Below are positions 7,865 through 16,460 of a stretch of DNA of 64,000 bases, one piece after another. The notes below the pieces were generated by a model. It was not told the DNA's origin. It ran no database searches and was given only the letters and a program-made list of their open reading frames with translations. The DNA lies in assembly GCA_964434105.1 (NCBI GenBank), contig CAYSTJ010000011.1, positions 1 through 64,000 of the forward strand. The letters are read 5' to 3'. Numbering within the stretch: the first letter of the stretch is position 1; each line of letters begins with the position of its first letter. The position numbers and the translations under genes were made by a program. The DNA comes from CAYNST01 sp964434105 (GTDB lineage: Bacteria > Pseudomonadota > Gammaproteobacteria > Pseudomonadales > Cellvibrionaceae).

Positions 7865-8620
7865 ATGTCGCCCGTGCGTAATCCCGGTGACGTAAAATGG
7901 ATCGGTCATCGGGGCTATCCCGAATGCTTTCCGGAAAACACGCTGGTTTCTCTGGTCGCTGCTCTGGAGCAGGGTGCGGCCGGGGTTGAATTTGATATAC
8001 AGACAAGCCGGGACGGTGTCCCGGTGGTGATACACGATGCCGATCTGGTACGAACTGCGTCGGTGCCCTCAAAGGTGGCTGATTTAACCGCGGCAGAGCT
8101 GCAGCAGATCAGTGTGCATGAACCGCGTCGATTCGGCGACAGGTTCACGGGCACTACCGTGTCGACCCTCGAACAGGTAGTCACCGGTCTTCTGGAATAC
8201 CGAAATGCCTACGTATTTGCAGAAATCAAGACAGACGTCTTCACGCGTGTCGATAGGGAGGTATTTTTACCGTTGGTATTTGAGCAGGTACGACGGCTGG
8301 ACAGGGCAGTAATTATTTCGTTTGACCTGCCCATCCTGCGCCTGTGTCAGGCGAAATACACGATTCCGGTCGGCTGGGTGTTGACACGCTATAACGCCAG
8401 CGCGTTGCAGCAGGTACGCGCTGCCCCGGTTGACTATCTGATTGCCAATTATCACAAGCTGCCGGCATGCCCCGCCCCGCTCTGGCAGGGGGAATGGGAC
8501 TGGTTTATCTATGATGTCACTGATACATCAGTACTGAGCCGGAATCAGGCCCGCGGCGTCACCTTCTTTGAAACCTGGAATATCGGGGGGATGCGTCATC
8601 AGGTGCCTGGTTTCCCATGA
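7865..8620 (+). CDS. Glycerophosphodiester phosphodiesterase (GDPD/UgpQ family)
   Basis: The 251-residue product should hydrolyse glycerophosphodiesters from phospholipid turnover to glycerol-3-phosphate and an alcohol. The GDPD TIM-barrel motifs are clear: GHRG near residue 15, PENT near 23, VEFDIQ near 40 and HD near 54, which carry the catalytic His pair and the metal-binding Glu/Asp. There is no signal peptide, so it is probably cytoplasmic, like UgpQ. The GGGGGA at 7859-7864 is too close to the ATG at 7865 and better placed for the GTG at 7874, so the true start may be the GTG. It overlaps the downstream GlpD-like gene by four bases (ATGA), suggesting coupled translation and a shared pathway. 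Confidence 0.9.
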   Translation: MSPVRNPGDVKWIGHRGYPECFPENTLVSLVAALEQGAAGVEFDIQTSRDGVPVVIHDADLVRTASVPSKVADLTAAELQQISVHEPRRFGDRFTGTTVSTLEQVVTGLLEYRNAYVFAEIKTDVFTRVDREVFLPLVFEQVRRLDRAVIISFDLPILRLCQAKYTIPVGWVLTRYNASALQQVRAAPVDYLIANYHKLPACPAPLWQGEWDWFIYDVTDTSVLSRNQARGVTFFETWNIGGMRHQVPGFP

Positions 8621-9792
8621 AGGCGTTTGATGTTGTCGTCGTGGGTGCGGGTATTCATGGGGCCGGTATTGCTCAGGCCGCGGCGGCCTGTGGACTGCGG
8701 GTTTTAATTGTCGAACGAAACAGTCACGCCGGCCTCGAAACATCCAGCGCCAGCTCAAAGTTGATTCATGGCGGGCTGCGTTATCTGGAAACAGGGCAAT
8801 GGCGGCTCGTGTTCGAGTGCCTGCGGGAGCGACGTCTCTTGCTGCGCATCGCGCCTGCCCTGGTTCGCCCACAAACCTTCTATCTGCCCGTGTATCGTCA
8901 CAGTTCCCGTTCGCCAGCGCTTATCCGGCTTGGCCTGTTATTATACCGGCTGCTGGGGGGGCATTTACGCGGCACGGGTAAGGGGGGCGGCTTTGATGAG
9001 CTGCAACGGGCAACCGGCCTGCTCGAGGCAGACCGCCTGGCCGTTTTCAGCTATACCGATGCGCAGACAGATGACGCGGCGTTGACACGCGCGGTGATGC
9101 GATCGGCAATCGGCCACGGAGCGGAAGCCCGCTACAGTGAGACGATTGTCCACGCTGATGCAAATAGACCGGGGACCTGTACGGTGACCCTGCAGAGCGG
9201 CGAGCAGGTGGCATGCCGGGTGATTGTAAATGCGGCGGGTCCCTGGGCAAATCAGGTGGCGGAACGGATAGAGGGTGCGCCTGTCATTGATTTTGACTGG
9301 GTTCAGGGCACCCATATTGAACTTGCCATTCCTGCCCTGCCGGGGTGCTTTTATGTGGAGGCACCGGCGGATCGGCGTGCAGTATTTATTTTGCCATGGA
9401 AAGGCAGAACACTGGTCGGTACAACAGAAACCCGACTGACCGCGCCTGACGCCCAGGCGACGCCGGAAGAGATTGACTACCTTCTGGCCACGTTCAACCT
9501 CTATTTTCCTGAATATGCTGCCACCACAGCGGATGTTGAGCATGTATTTGCGGGCGTTCGGGTGTTGCCCCGTCAGGGTAACGGTTCATCGCCAAACCGT
9601 CGGTCGCGTGAAACGGTGATTGCCGAGGCGACGCTGGGGGATTGCCGTTACCTGGGCATCTACGGCGGGAAGCTGACCTCATATCGGGCTACGGCTGAAA
9701 AAGTCCTGCGCAGGATGGCGCCGGCCATTGCACTGACGCAGGCCCAGATCCGGGTCACCCGCACCATCGCCCTAGCTGCCGATATCCCTTAA
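8617..9792 (+). CDS. Short FAD-dependent glycerol-3-phosphate dehydrogenase-like protein
   Basis: The 391-residue product resembles GlpD/GlpA. It has an N-terminal FAD motif GAGIHGAG at about residues 11-18, then SSKLIHGGLRYLE near 46-58, and a C-terminal YGGKLTSYR block. It should oxidise glycerol-3-phosphate to dihydroxyacetone phosphate. Ordinary GlpD proteins are about 500 residues; the C-terminal helical cap domain is missing here. The four-base overlap with the phosphodiesterase gene places it as the next step after release of glycerol-3-phosphate. Its last 21 bases overlap the 3' end of the convergent HDOD gene. Another FAD-linked alpha-hydroxyacid oxidation is possible, but the GlpD core motifs favour the stated call. 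Confidence 0.82.
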   Translation: MKAFDVVVVGAGIHGAGIAQAAAACGLRVLIVERNSHAGLETSSASSKLIHGGLRYLETGQWRLVFECLRERRLLLRIAPALVRPQTFYLPVYRHSSRSPALIRLGLLLYRLLGGHLRGTGKGGGFDELQRATGLLEADRLAVFSYTDAQTDDAALTRAVMRSAIGHGAEARYSETIVHADANRPGTCTVTLQSGEQVACRVIVNAAGPWANQVAERIEGAPVIDFDWVQGTHIELAIPALPGCFYVEAPADRRAVFILPWKGRTLVGTTETRLTAPDAQATPEEIDYLLATFNLYFPEYAATTADVEHVFAGVRVLPRQGNGSSPNRRSRETVIAEATLGDCRYLGIYGGKLTSYRATAEKVLRRMAPAIALTQAQIRVTRTIALAADIP

Positions 9793-10764
9793 CTTGTCGA
9801 ATATGTCCTGCGGAAACCTTAAACCAGTCAGCACATCAGCCGATGGCGTGCGTTTTTCGTTCGGTGTCACCGTGAAGTACTCACAGACCATGTTGGCTTC
9901 GAAAAGTAGCTGACCATAGGCACTGACCGGTTTTTCGGGAACGACGGCGACCTGTTCCTGCATGGCGAGGCACATTGCATCGGGTAATTGCCAGTCTTGC
10001 GCTATTTGGGCGCTCAGTTGCTGCGTGGTTGTGTCGAACAGTGGCAGAAAAGCGTTTTTGCCGGGATTGGTGTCGCCATTGAGTTCGTATTCCTTGCAGA
10101 GCGCGCTGAAAACCGCAATCTTTCCCAGGTCGTGCATCAGGCCGATTAAATAGGCTTTGTAGGGCTCCAGGCCGCGATGCTGTGCTCCCAGTTCACAGGC
10201 GATGGCACATTCCAGTGTATGCTGCCAAAGCTTTTGTCCCGTGTGGGAAAAATACGCAGATTCTTTCTGAATAATCGGCTGCATGACTGCGGCCGACAGC
10301 ACGGATCGCAGTCCGTTGGTGCCCAGTTTGATAATTGCTCTTTCGATATTGTCGGTATAGACGCCGGTGCGGTTGAAATAAACACTATTGGCGAGTTTTA
10401 ATACTGCCGCGCTCAACAACGGATCTTTATGGATGATTTCGAAGTAATCCCTGGCCGAGCTATCCGGGTCACGGAGACTGCGTAACAGCCGGGGTATGAT
10501 GGAGGGTAGCCGTGGAATGGTATAATTGTGCTGGTCTTTTTTGCCCAGCGCATCCCGCACAGAACTTAAGACCAGCTTTTGCGGCAAGGTCACCGGAGCA
10601 TCATGGCCGCCGGCAAAAAGGTACTCCAGAAAGGCCTGTTTGCTGTTCCTGCCGTTAAGCACGGTAAGTTCTGACAGGTGGTAGCCCGACGGCGTTCGCG
10701 CAGCCAGATCAGATGCCCGGGTCCGCTTTTTCGATAAGAGCCCGCGCCAGGACAATGACCGCAT
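9772..10764 (-). CDS. HDOD domain protein
   Basis: The 330-residue protein has a central HDOD domain at about residues 85-285. It is marked by LPSIIPRLL, the DPLLSAAVLKLANSVYF stretch and the HDLGK motif (GLMHDLGKIAVFSAL). HDOD proteins are HD-like helical domains that usually lack hydrolase activity and act in signalling or regulation, often of motility or stress. The first 60 residues are poorly conserved and rich in basic residues. The gene is convergent with the GlpD-like gene and overlaps it by 21 bases. It stands on the same strand as the TerB-like gene and tal but about 65 bases beyond them. Specific function unknown. Confidence 0.85.
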   Translation of the reverse strand: MRSLSWRGLLSKKRTRASDLAARTPSGYHLSELTVLNGRNSKQAFLEYLFAGGHDAPVTLPQKLVLSSVRDALGKKDQHNYTIPRLPSIIPRLLRSLRDPDSSARDYFEIIHKDPLLSAAVLKLANSVYFNRTGVYTDNIERAIIKLGTNGLRSVLSAAVMQPIIQKESAYFSHTGQKLWQHTLECAIACELGAQHRGLEPYKAYLIGLMHDLGKIAVFSALCKEYELNGDTNPGKNAFLPLFDTTTQQLSAQIAQDWQLPDAMCLAMQEQVAVVPEKPVSAYGQLLFEANMVCEYFTVTPNEKRTPSADVLTGLRFPQDIFDKLRDIGS

Positions 10765-10829
10765 AAGTCACCATTTCCATCACTATTCTATGGATATTCC
10801 TTAACTATAGACGAGCGGCGTTCATGCCG

Positions 10830-11285
10830 TCATTTTTGTCCGGGACGGGCGATGTGTTTGGTTCTGATGAAGTCGGCATGGGGCAGGTGGATCAGATCGG
10901 CGCTTTTCCGCACAATATGTTCTTCGTACTTGTCGAGGCGGCCGTCCGCATAAGCAACGCGCCACATGCCGGTAATGAGCTCGATCTTTTGCTCGTGCGT
11001 GCAGTGGCGGTTGATCAGTTGCGTAAACTGGTACATTGACGTGGAATCAGCGCTTTCCTCCCGGGCGAGCTGGATTAAATCATCGATCTCGTCGGTTTCC
11101 AGTGCAAAAAACTGTAGGAGGACCTGTCTCAGAGTCTCCATTTCCTGATGTTCAAAGTTGCCGTCAATCACGGCAACCTCAACCATCAGGGCCGCACAGG
11201 CCACCTGACATTGCGTTTCGCTGAGTGGCCGGTCTTCCTGACCGGTTTCACCCAACTGCAACAGCTCTTTAATCTTACCGAGCAT
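10830..11285 (-). CDS. TerB-like (tellurite resistance TerB family) protein
   Basis: This 151-residue soluble helical protein shows the TerB pattern: an early L-x-x-AxxALMVEVAVIDG block followed by E, and a second repeat MWRVAYADGRLDKYEEHIVRKSADLI. The paired V-DG and ADG...EE acidic motifs are the putative metal-binding sites of the family. The start overlaps the end of tal by 11 bases, indicating translational coupling. Most such proteins in proteobacteria have no proven role in tellurite resistance, so only the family is assigned. Confidence 0.8.
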   Translation of the reverse strand: MLGKIKELLQLGETGQEDRPLSETQCQVACAALMVEVAVIDGNFEHQEMETLRQVLLQFFALETDEIDDLIQLAREESADSTSMYQFTQLINRHCTHEQKIELITGMWRVAYADGRLDKYEEHIVRKSADLIHLPHADFIRTKHIARPGQK

Positions 11286-12207
11286 ATTGGCTCAGGAACC
11301 GTTCCAGATTGATCTGGTCGGCGACAAAACCACGAATGCCGTCAGCGAGTTTTTCCGTCGCCATGGCATCTGCGTTGACACTGAAACGGAACTGGCTTTC
11401 GTTCTCGTTGATTTTCTCCTGCTTTTCGCCGGTATTTTCGGGAGACAGGGCACGCGTTAACTCGCCGTTGTCTGCCTCAAGCTCACCCAGCAGCTGGGGG
11501 CTAATAGTCAGGCGGTCACAGCCGGCCAGGGCTTCAATTTCGCCAGTGTTGCGAAAGCTGGCGCCCATGACGACGGTTTGATATTGATGCTGCTTGTAAT
11601 AATTGTAGATTTGAGTCACAGAGATGACCCCCGGGTCTTCATGGGAGGCATAGTCTTTTTTGCCGGTGCTGGCCTTGTACCAGTCCAGGATACGGCCAAC
11701 AAAGGGCGAGATCAGGTACGCACCCGCATCAGCACAGGCTGCCGCCTGACTAAAGCTGAACAACAGGGTAAGGTTGCAGTTGATGCCTTCCTTCTGCAGC
11801 TTTTCTGCCGCTTTGATACCTTCCCAGGTCGAGGCGACTTTAATCAGTACGCGCTCCTTGTCGATACCCGCTTTGCTGTACAGATCAATCAGGTGGTGGG
11901 CTTTGGCAATGGAACCTTCGGTATCAAAGGACAGCCGGGCGTCGACTTCCGTGGAAATTTTGCCGGGGATGAGCTTAAGGATCTCGCAGCCGATGGCGAC
12001 GGACAGTTTGTCGCCCGCTGCCGCGATGGAATCTGTGCTACCCAGGGCGTCACGGACCAGCGGCGCATACTGTTCCATCTGCGCGGCCTTGTATAGCAGC
12101 GAAGGGTTCGTGGTCGCATCCAGAGGCTGGAATTTGCGGATAGCTTCGATATCGCCGGTATCTGCAACGACATCCGTCATGGTCTTCAGTTGGGCTAGTT
12201 TGTTCAT
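11275..12207 (-). CDS. tal: Transaldolase
   Basis: The 310-residue product transfers a dihydroxyacetone unit from sedoheptulose-7-phosphate to glyceraldehyde-3-phosphate in the non-oxidative pentose phosphate pathway. The early DATTNPSLL motif and VLIKVASTWEG, which carries the Schiff-base lysine, identify the TalB-type class I enzyme. The ATG at 12207 is used instead of one four codons upstream because GAGGATATTT precedes it at good spacing and matches the family start MNKLxQLK. Together with gnd this completes much of the pentose phosphate route used by gluconate from cellobionic acid. The TerB-like gene overlaps its end. Confidence 0.96.
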   Translation of the reverse strand: MNKLAQLKTMTDVVADTGDIEAIRKFQPLDATTNPSLLYKAAQMEQYAPLVRDALGSTDSIAAAGDKLSVAIGCEILKLIPGKISTEVDARLSFDTEGSIAKAHHLIDLYSKAGIDKERVLIKVASTWEGIKAAEKLQKEGINCNLTLLFSFSQAAACADAGAYLISPFVGRILDWYKASTGKKDYASHEDPGVISVTQIYNYYKQHQYQTVVMGASFRNTGEIEALAGCDRLTISPQLLGELEADNGELTRALSPENTGEKQEKINENESQFRFSVNADAMATEKLADGIRGFVADQINLERFLSQYAR

Positions 12208-12262
12208 AAATATCCTCATTACAATTATAAGAGTGCGACGCTAATGACAGCAGGTCCGACGC

Positions 12263-13246
12263 TCAGGCCCGACTGCCCATTGCGTGACGGGCTTCCAGCA
12301 GAACGCGGGCATCCGCATCCGGCCGATTGGCATGTTCACTGAGATAGCGCCTGAAAATTCTGCCGCCGGTCTGGCCATGGTAAAGACCCATGATGTGACG
12401 GGTCATGGCGCTGACGCGGTGGCCATTGCCAGTTTTGTCAGCACAATACCGGCTAAATTCCATAAGAACTGCATCCCGGTCCCTTGGGTTTTCGCTGCAG
12501 CCATACATACATCGATCAATTTCAGCGAGCATGAATGGATTCTGATAGGCTTCACGGCCAATCATAACGCCATCCAGCGTCTCTGCATACTTCTGTGCCG
12601 TTGACAGCGTTTTTATACCACCATTGAGAACGAAGCCAAGCTCGGGGAACGCGGCTTTCAGGCCAAGTACCCGATCGTATTCCAGTGGCGGTACCTCGCG
12701 GTTTTCTTTTGGGCTGAGACCCTTTAGCCACGCCTTGCGCGCATGAACGATAAAAAGTCTGCAGCCTGCCGGTGCCACGGTAGCGACAAATCGGTGCAGA
12801 TGGTCATCCGAGTCCATGTCGTCGACACCCAGTCGATGTTTTACCGTGACTGGAATGCGGACGGCGTCTGTCATGGCCGCGACACAATCGGCTACGCGTT
12901 CCGGTTCGGTCATCAGGATCGCGCCGATTTTACCGTTTTGTACCCGGTCGCTCGGGCAGCCGCAGTTCAGATTGATCTCGTCAAACCCCCGATCTTCGGC
13001 CATGCGGGCGCAGTCCCGCAGTTCCGCCGGGTGACTTCCGCCCAGCTGCAGGGCCAGGGGGTGTTCCTCGGCGTTAAATTTCAGAAACCGGTCGCGATCA
13101 CCATGTATAATGGCAGCCGTCGTGACCATTTCCGTGTACAGTCGTGCCTTGCGGGTAAGCAACCGCCAAAAGTAACGGCAATGGGTATCGCTCCAGTCCA
13201 TCATGGGTGCCAGGCATACGTGCCAGGGAGATAGTGTCATGGTCAT
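12263..13246 (-). CDS. dusA: tRNA-dihydrouridine synthase A
   Basis: The 327-residue flavoenzyme reduces uridine to dihydrouridine in the tRNA D-loop (positions 20/20a for the DusA class). The APMMDWSD start of the TIM barrel, the LNCGCPSDRVQNG motif with the catalytic Cys, and KHRLGVDD for FMN and tRNA binding are all present. The upstream 20 codons to 13306 are not conserved, so the start is placed at the ATG at 13246; a second ATG lies two codons further in. It is next to tal on the same strand and divergent from mlaA. Confidence 0.94.
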   Translation of the reverse strand: MTMTLSPWHVCLAPMMDWSDTHCRYFWRLLTRKARLYTEMVTTAAIIHGDRDRFLKFNAEEHPLALQLGGSHPAELRDCARMAEDRGFDEINLNCGCPSDRVQNGKIGAILMTEPERVADCVAAMTDAVRIPVTVKHRLGVDDMDSDDHLHRFVATVAPAGCRLFIVHARKAWLKGLSPKENREVPPLEYDRVLGLKAAFPELGFVLNGGIKTLSTAQKYAETLDGVMIGREAYQNPFMLAEIDRCMYGCSENPRDRDAVLMEFSRYCADKTGNGHRVSAMTRHIMGLYHGQTGGRIFRRYLSEHANRPDADARVLLEARHAMGSRA

Positions 13247-13413
13247 TATCACTTTATCCAATACTGCGCAGCTTAACCGATCACGGCTGAGGTTCCAAAT
13301 GCGCACAGATATTCAGGGTATGAGAACGGGTACGCGTTTCGGTATAATCCGCGCATGACGGCCAGTCCCCAGTTCGTTTCTATTTTACAGGATTTATAAA
13401 CGGTCACAGCAGC

Positions 13414-14181
13414 ATGGAAAAGTTCATTCGCAGGTTTCATACGCAGGTACTGGTCAGTCTGGCGGCAATGTTGCTGCTGGCGGGCACATCGACCACGGCG
13501 CAAACGGATGTCGAGCTTGACGCCCGGGACCCGTGGGAGCCGGTCAACCGCGCCGTGTTCGGATTCAATGAACGCATTGACGCCTGGGTGTTGAAGCCGG
13601 TTGCCCTGGGTTATAAGCGGGTGACACCAGAGCCCGTCGAGGGAGGGATCAGCAACTTTTTTGCAAACTTGAACGAAGTGCCGAATATCCTGAACAATGC
13701 GATGCAGTGGAAATGGGGGAAAGTCGCGAACAGCACGGGTCGCTTTCTGCTGAATTCGACCATAGGTCTGGCCGGGTTCGTCGATGTGGCTTCAGCCGCC
13801 GGTCTGTCGCGCAATGAAGATGAGAGTTTTGGACAGACGCTCTCCTATTGGGGGGCGCCCGCCGGCCCTTACATTGTGCTGCCATTTCTCGGCCCTTCCA
13901 CCGTGACAGACACGGCCGGCCTTCCGCTCGAACAGTTACTGCACCCGTCCCATTATTCCGGCGACAATGCCGCCCGCATACAGTTCGTCGTCGCAGGATC
14001 CATTGATCTGCGGGCGCGGCTGTTGAAGTCCGAGGATTTTATCAGCGGAGACCGATATTCATTTATCCGGAATGCCTACATGCAGCGGCGTGCCTATCTG
14101 GTCGCGGATGGCGAGATTGTTGATGATTTCGGCGGAGACTTTGACGATTTCGATGATTTCGACGATTTCGAAGATTTTTGA
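13414..14181 (+). CDS. mlaA: MlaA/VacJ family outer-membrane lipid asymmetry protein, atypical ends
   Basis: MlaA removes misplaced phospholipids from the outer leaflet of the outer membrane and passes them to the MlaC shuttle. The 255-residue protein has the family core DPWEPVNRAVFGFNE, NLNEVPNILNN, NSTIGLAGF.DVA and a YGxxGPYxVLPFLGPST-like block (here WGAPAGPYIVLPFLGPST). Two features are odd. The signal sequence ends LLLAGTSTTAQ with no lipobox cysteine, so it should be cut by signal peptidase I rather than lipidated. The C-terminus is a run of Asp-Asp-Phe repeats (five DDF/EDF units). Other mla genes are not in the window. It may be upstream in the same locus as the PP2C/STAS genes, though a PilZ gene on the other strand intervenes. 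Confidence 0.9.
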   Translation: MEKFIRRFHTQVLVSLAAMLLLAGTSTTAQTDVELDARDPWEPVNRAVFGFNERIDAWVLKPVALGYKRVTPEPVEGGISNFFANLNEVPNILNNAMQWKWGKVANSTGRFLLNSTIGLAGFVDVASAAGLSRNEDESFGQTLSYWGAPAGPYIVLPFLGPSTVTDTAGLPLEQLLHPSHYSGDNAARIQFVVAGSIDLRARLLKSEDFISGDRYSFIRNAYMQRRAYLVADGEIVDDFGGDFDDFDDFDDFEDF

Positions 14182-14251
14182 ACCGATGGAAGCGCCTCCT
14201 CCAGATGCGGCGGGCGACAGGCGCTTCGATCCTTCGACAGGGCCGACGCGC

Positions 14252-14557
14252 CTATTCGAGCACGGCGATGATTTCCAGCCCGATATGACAGGGGCGGGCT
14301 GTCGTATCGCTCTCCAGTCGACTGACTTTCGCGGCTGCGCGTAACACCGGATGGTGCCCGTGAGTGGAACTCACAGCGATTTCGAGCGCATTGCCCAGCG
14401 GAAGCGGCTCAGGCGATGTGATGTAAAGACCTCCTCCACTAAGGTTATGGCATATACCTTCAACCGTCTTATCACCAAAGGTTACTTCAACCGGAGTTTC
14501 GACTTTCATGCGAATAAAGTTGCGCTTCTCATAAAAATCCTGGCTGGCCAGATTCAT
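14252..14557 (-). CDS. Single-domain PilZ protein (c-di-GMP receptor)
   Basis: The 101-residue protein is essentially one PilZ domain. The RNFIR block at about residues 12-16 fits the RxxxR motif, and NLSGGGLYI near residue 40 fits the D/NxSxxG motif; both bind cyclic di-GMP. AAGGTAAGCGTT before the ATG supplies a ribosome site. It stands alone on the minus strand between mlaA and the PP2C-type regulator. Its target is unknown; the neighbouring signalling genes make a role in surface behaviour plausible. Confidence 0.85.
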   Translation of the reverse strand: MNLASQDFYEKRNFIRMKVETPVEVTFGDKTVEGICHNLSGGGLYITSPEPLPLGNALEIAVSSTHGHHPVLRAAAKVSRLESDTTARPCHIGLEIIAVLE

Positions 14558-14778
14558 AACGCTTACCTTCTATGAAATGAATAAAAAGGGGTTATGAAAC
14601 GGCGAATCGGAGGCTTACAACGTCTGGCGGCATCCATTCTCGACACTACCCCCGAGATAGCCGTCGGCTGGCGGTATGCGCCAAATAAACCTAGTCTACT
14701 GCTTGCACCGTTATCTTTAAAAGGGTAGTGTATTTTTGCTAATTCCTCACACATTATTCGCAGAAGGCGACCTTTTAC

Positions 14779-15972
14779 GTGAGCACTGAGTCAGGCAACA
14801 TCCTGCTGGTTATTCACGACAACCCCCAAGTCAGCCAGGAACTGGTTAATTATTTGACGGCAACCGGCTATGTCGTGCATACCGAATCTTCCGCTGGGGA
14901 TTCTCTGAAATGGTTTGCTCAATTTCCCCCGGCTGCTGTGCTCGCTACCCTGCATTCTCCCGAAAAGCCTGCTGCATCATTGCTGGCATACCTGAAAGAT
15001 CTGCACGGTGAAGTGCCGGTAATTATCCTCGCGGAGGAAGGTGTGCTCAGCGATTCGGTCCAGGCATTGCGCGAAGGCGCGGCAGACTACATCATTGCCC
15101 CACTGGATGATCGGGAAAAGCTCCTCAAAGCCATCAGTACGGCGATCGAGGCGGCTGCCACAGCGCGTCGCCGCTTTGACGAGATCACCGTTCTGGAGAA
15201 ATCCAACCAGGAGTTACAGGATTATGTGCGTCTGCTGGAGCGCGATCATCAGGCTGCACAGCGTGTACAGGAAAAGCTGCTGCCTCGAACACCTGTACAT
15301 TTTGACGGCTTTAAGCTCGAGCACTGTATCGTTCCATCGCTGATACTCAGCGGTGATTTCATTGACTATGGACTGTTTGAGCAGCGCTGGCTTTGCTTTT
15401 ATCTCACCGATGTCGCCGGTCACGGCGCGTCGTCGGCATTTGTCACCATGTGGCTCAAGCAACTGATTCGTCGGCTGTTCAGAGAGAAGCGATTTCAGGT
15501 AGGTGCATCCAGAGAAATCGACGTTGCGCAATTCATTGCAAAAATCAATAGCGAGCTGGTTCTCTCACGCTTTGGGAGTCATTTGACGTGTTTTGTCGGC
15601 ATTATTGATCTAAAAACCCGTACCATGCGGTATGTACTCGGGGGACACCTGCCTTTGCCCATCCTGATAACCCAGGGCACTGCACGTTACCTTGAGGGCA
15701 AGGGAAAGCCATTGGGGCTGTTTCCCGATGCGCAGTGGCAGGTATTTGAAACACAGCTGGAGGGTCCATTTTCTCTGGTCGTATTCTCGGATGGCGTGCT
15801 GGAAATCCTGCCGCCGACGGACCTGATTGAAAAAGAGGCCCTATTGCTGGAAATGGTAAAGGAGGCGGGGGGCGAAATGAATCAGATTTATGCTCGCTTC
15901 AAGCTTGACTCCAGACTCGAAGCGCCGGACGATATCGCTGTGCTTACGGTGAATGCAGGTGAAGTTTCATGA
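14779..15972 (+). CDS. Degenerate receiver fused to a PP2C/SpoIIE-type Ser/Thr phosphatase
   Basis: The 397-residue protein starts at GTG. Residues about 8-120 have the receiver fold, but the phospho-acceptor Asp is replaced (VLATLHSP where VxxDxxMP is usual), one acidic-pocket Asp is His, and the conserved Lys is Ala (IIAPLDD). It therefore probably does not accept phosphate. A coiled-coil linker (about 125-180) leads to a PP2C-like phosphatase with the metal-binding motifs GDFIDY, DVAGHG, FSDG and DDIAVL intact. RssB/HsbR-type regulators have this design and dephosphorylate an anti-sigma antagonist. The next gene, overlapping by four bases, encodes such a STAS protein, its likely substrate. 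Confidence 0.9.
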   Translation: MSTESGNILLVIHDNPQVSQELVNYLTATGYVVHTESSAGDSLKWFAQFPPAAVLATLHSPEKPAASLLAYLKDLHGEVPVIILAEEGVLSDSVQALREGAADYIIAPLDDREKLLKAISTAIEAAATARRRFDEITVLEKSNQELQDYVRLLERDHQAAQRVQEKLLPRTPVHFDGFKLEHCIVPSLILSGDFIDYGLFEQRWLCFYLTDVAGHGASSAFVTMWLKQLIRRLFREKRFQVGASREIDVAQFIAKINSELVLSRFGSHLTCFVGIIDLKTRTMRYVLGGHLPLPILITQGTARYLEGKGKPLGLFPDAQWQVFETQLEGPFSLVVFSDGVLEILPPTDLIEKEALLLEMVKEAGGEMNQIYARFKLDSRLEAPDDIAVLTVNAGEVS

Positions 15973-16460
15973 GTTCAGGTGGTATCTGGGTTGCTCGGCA
16001 CGAAGGCGTCAACGTTATTCGACTTACCGGCGATGTGCGGCTGAATTTATGCGTATCGTTCGATAATTTTATCAATACGTTATTTGCCCAGGAAAATTTC
16101 GGTCCCGTCGTGTTTGATTTGCGTGAGACGCAAGGCATTGACAGCACCACCCTGGGGCTTATCGCCAAAATTGCCCGTGGCGCGGAGGAGAGAAATTTAG
16201 ACCAGCCAGTGGCGGTGACCGGCAATGCCGGCATTGTCAGATTGCTGGAGTCCATGGGCTTTGAGGACATCCTCCAGATCGTGGACGACACGGCTATACC
16301 GGAGGGTCGGCTGCGGGCCTTGCGTGAAAACACCGCGGACGAACGGAAAGTTCTGGACAAGGTGCTCGAGGCGCACCACATTCTGGCGGAACTCAACTAT
16401 CCTAACAAAGACAAGTTCCGGGAGCTGATAGAGACACTGGAAGGTAAATACTCACCATGA
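15969..16460 (+). CDS. STAS domain anti-anti-sigma factor-like protein (HsbA type)
   Basis: The 163-residue protein has an N-terminal STAS domain (about residues 5-100). The conserved IDSTTLGLI segment carries the Ser that is phosphorylated in SpoIIAA and HsbA. A C-terminal helical extension of about 50 charged residues follows. By analogy it switches partner according to phosphorylation, with the upstream PP2C protein as phosphatase. No classical anti-sigma kinase (HATPase) is adjacent; the only Ser/Thr kinase nearby is the CHASE2 kinase three genes on. It overlaps its neighbours by four bases on both sides, which indicates one translational unit. Confidence 0.88.
   Translation: MSSGGIWVARHEGVNVIRLTGDVRLNLCVSFDNFINTLFAQENFGPVVFDLRETQGIDSTTLGLIAKIARGAEERNLDQPVAVTGNAGIVRLLESMGFEDILQIVDDTAIPEGRLRALRENTADERKVLDKVLEAHHILAELNYPNKDKFRELIETLEGKYSP

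Noticed and set aside
10830..11285. TerB-like gene as part of a tellurite resistance or defence (ter) cluster
   Set aside because: No other ter genes are present and it is coupled to tal; only the family name is supported.
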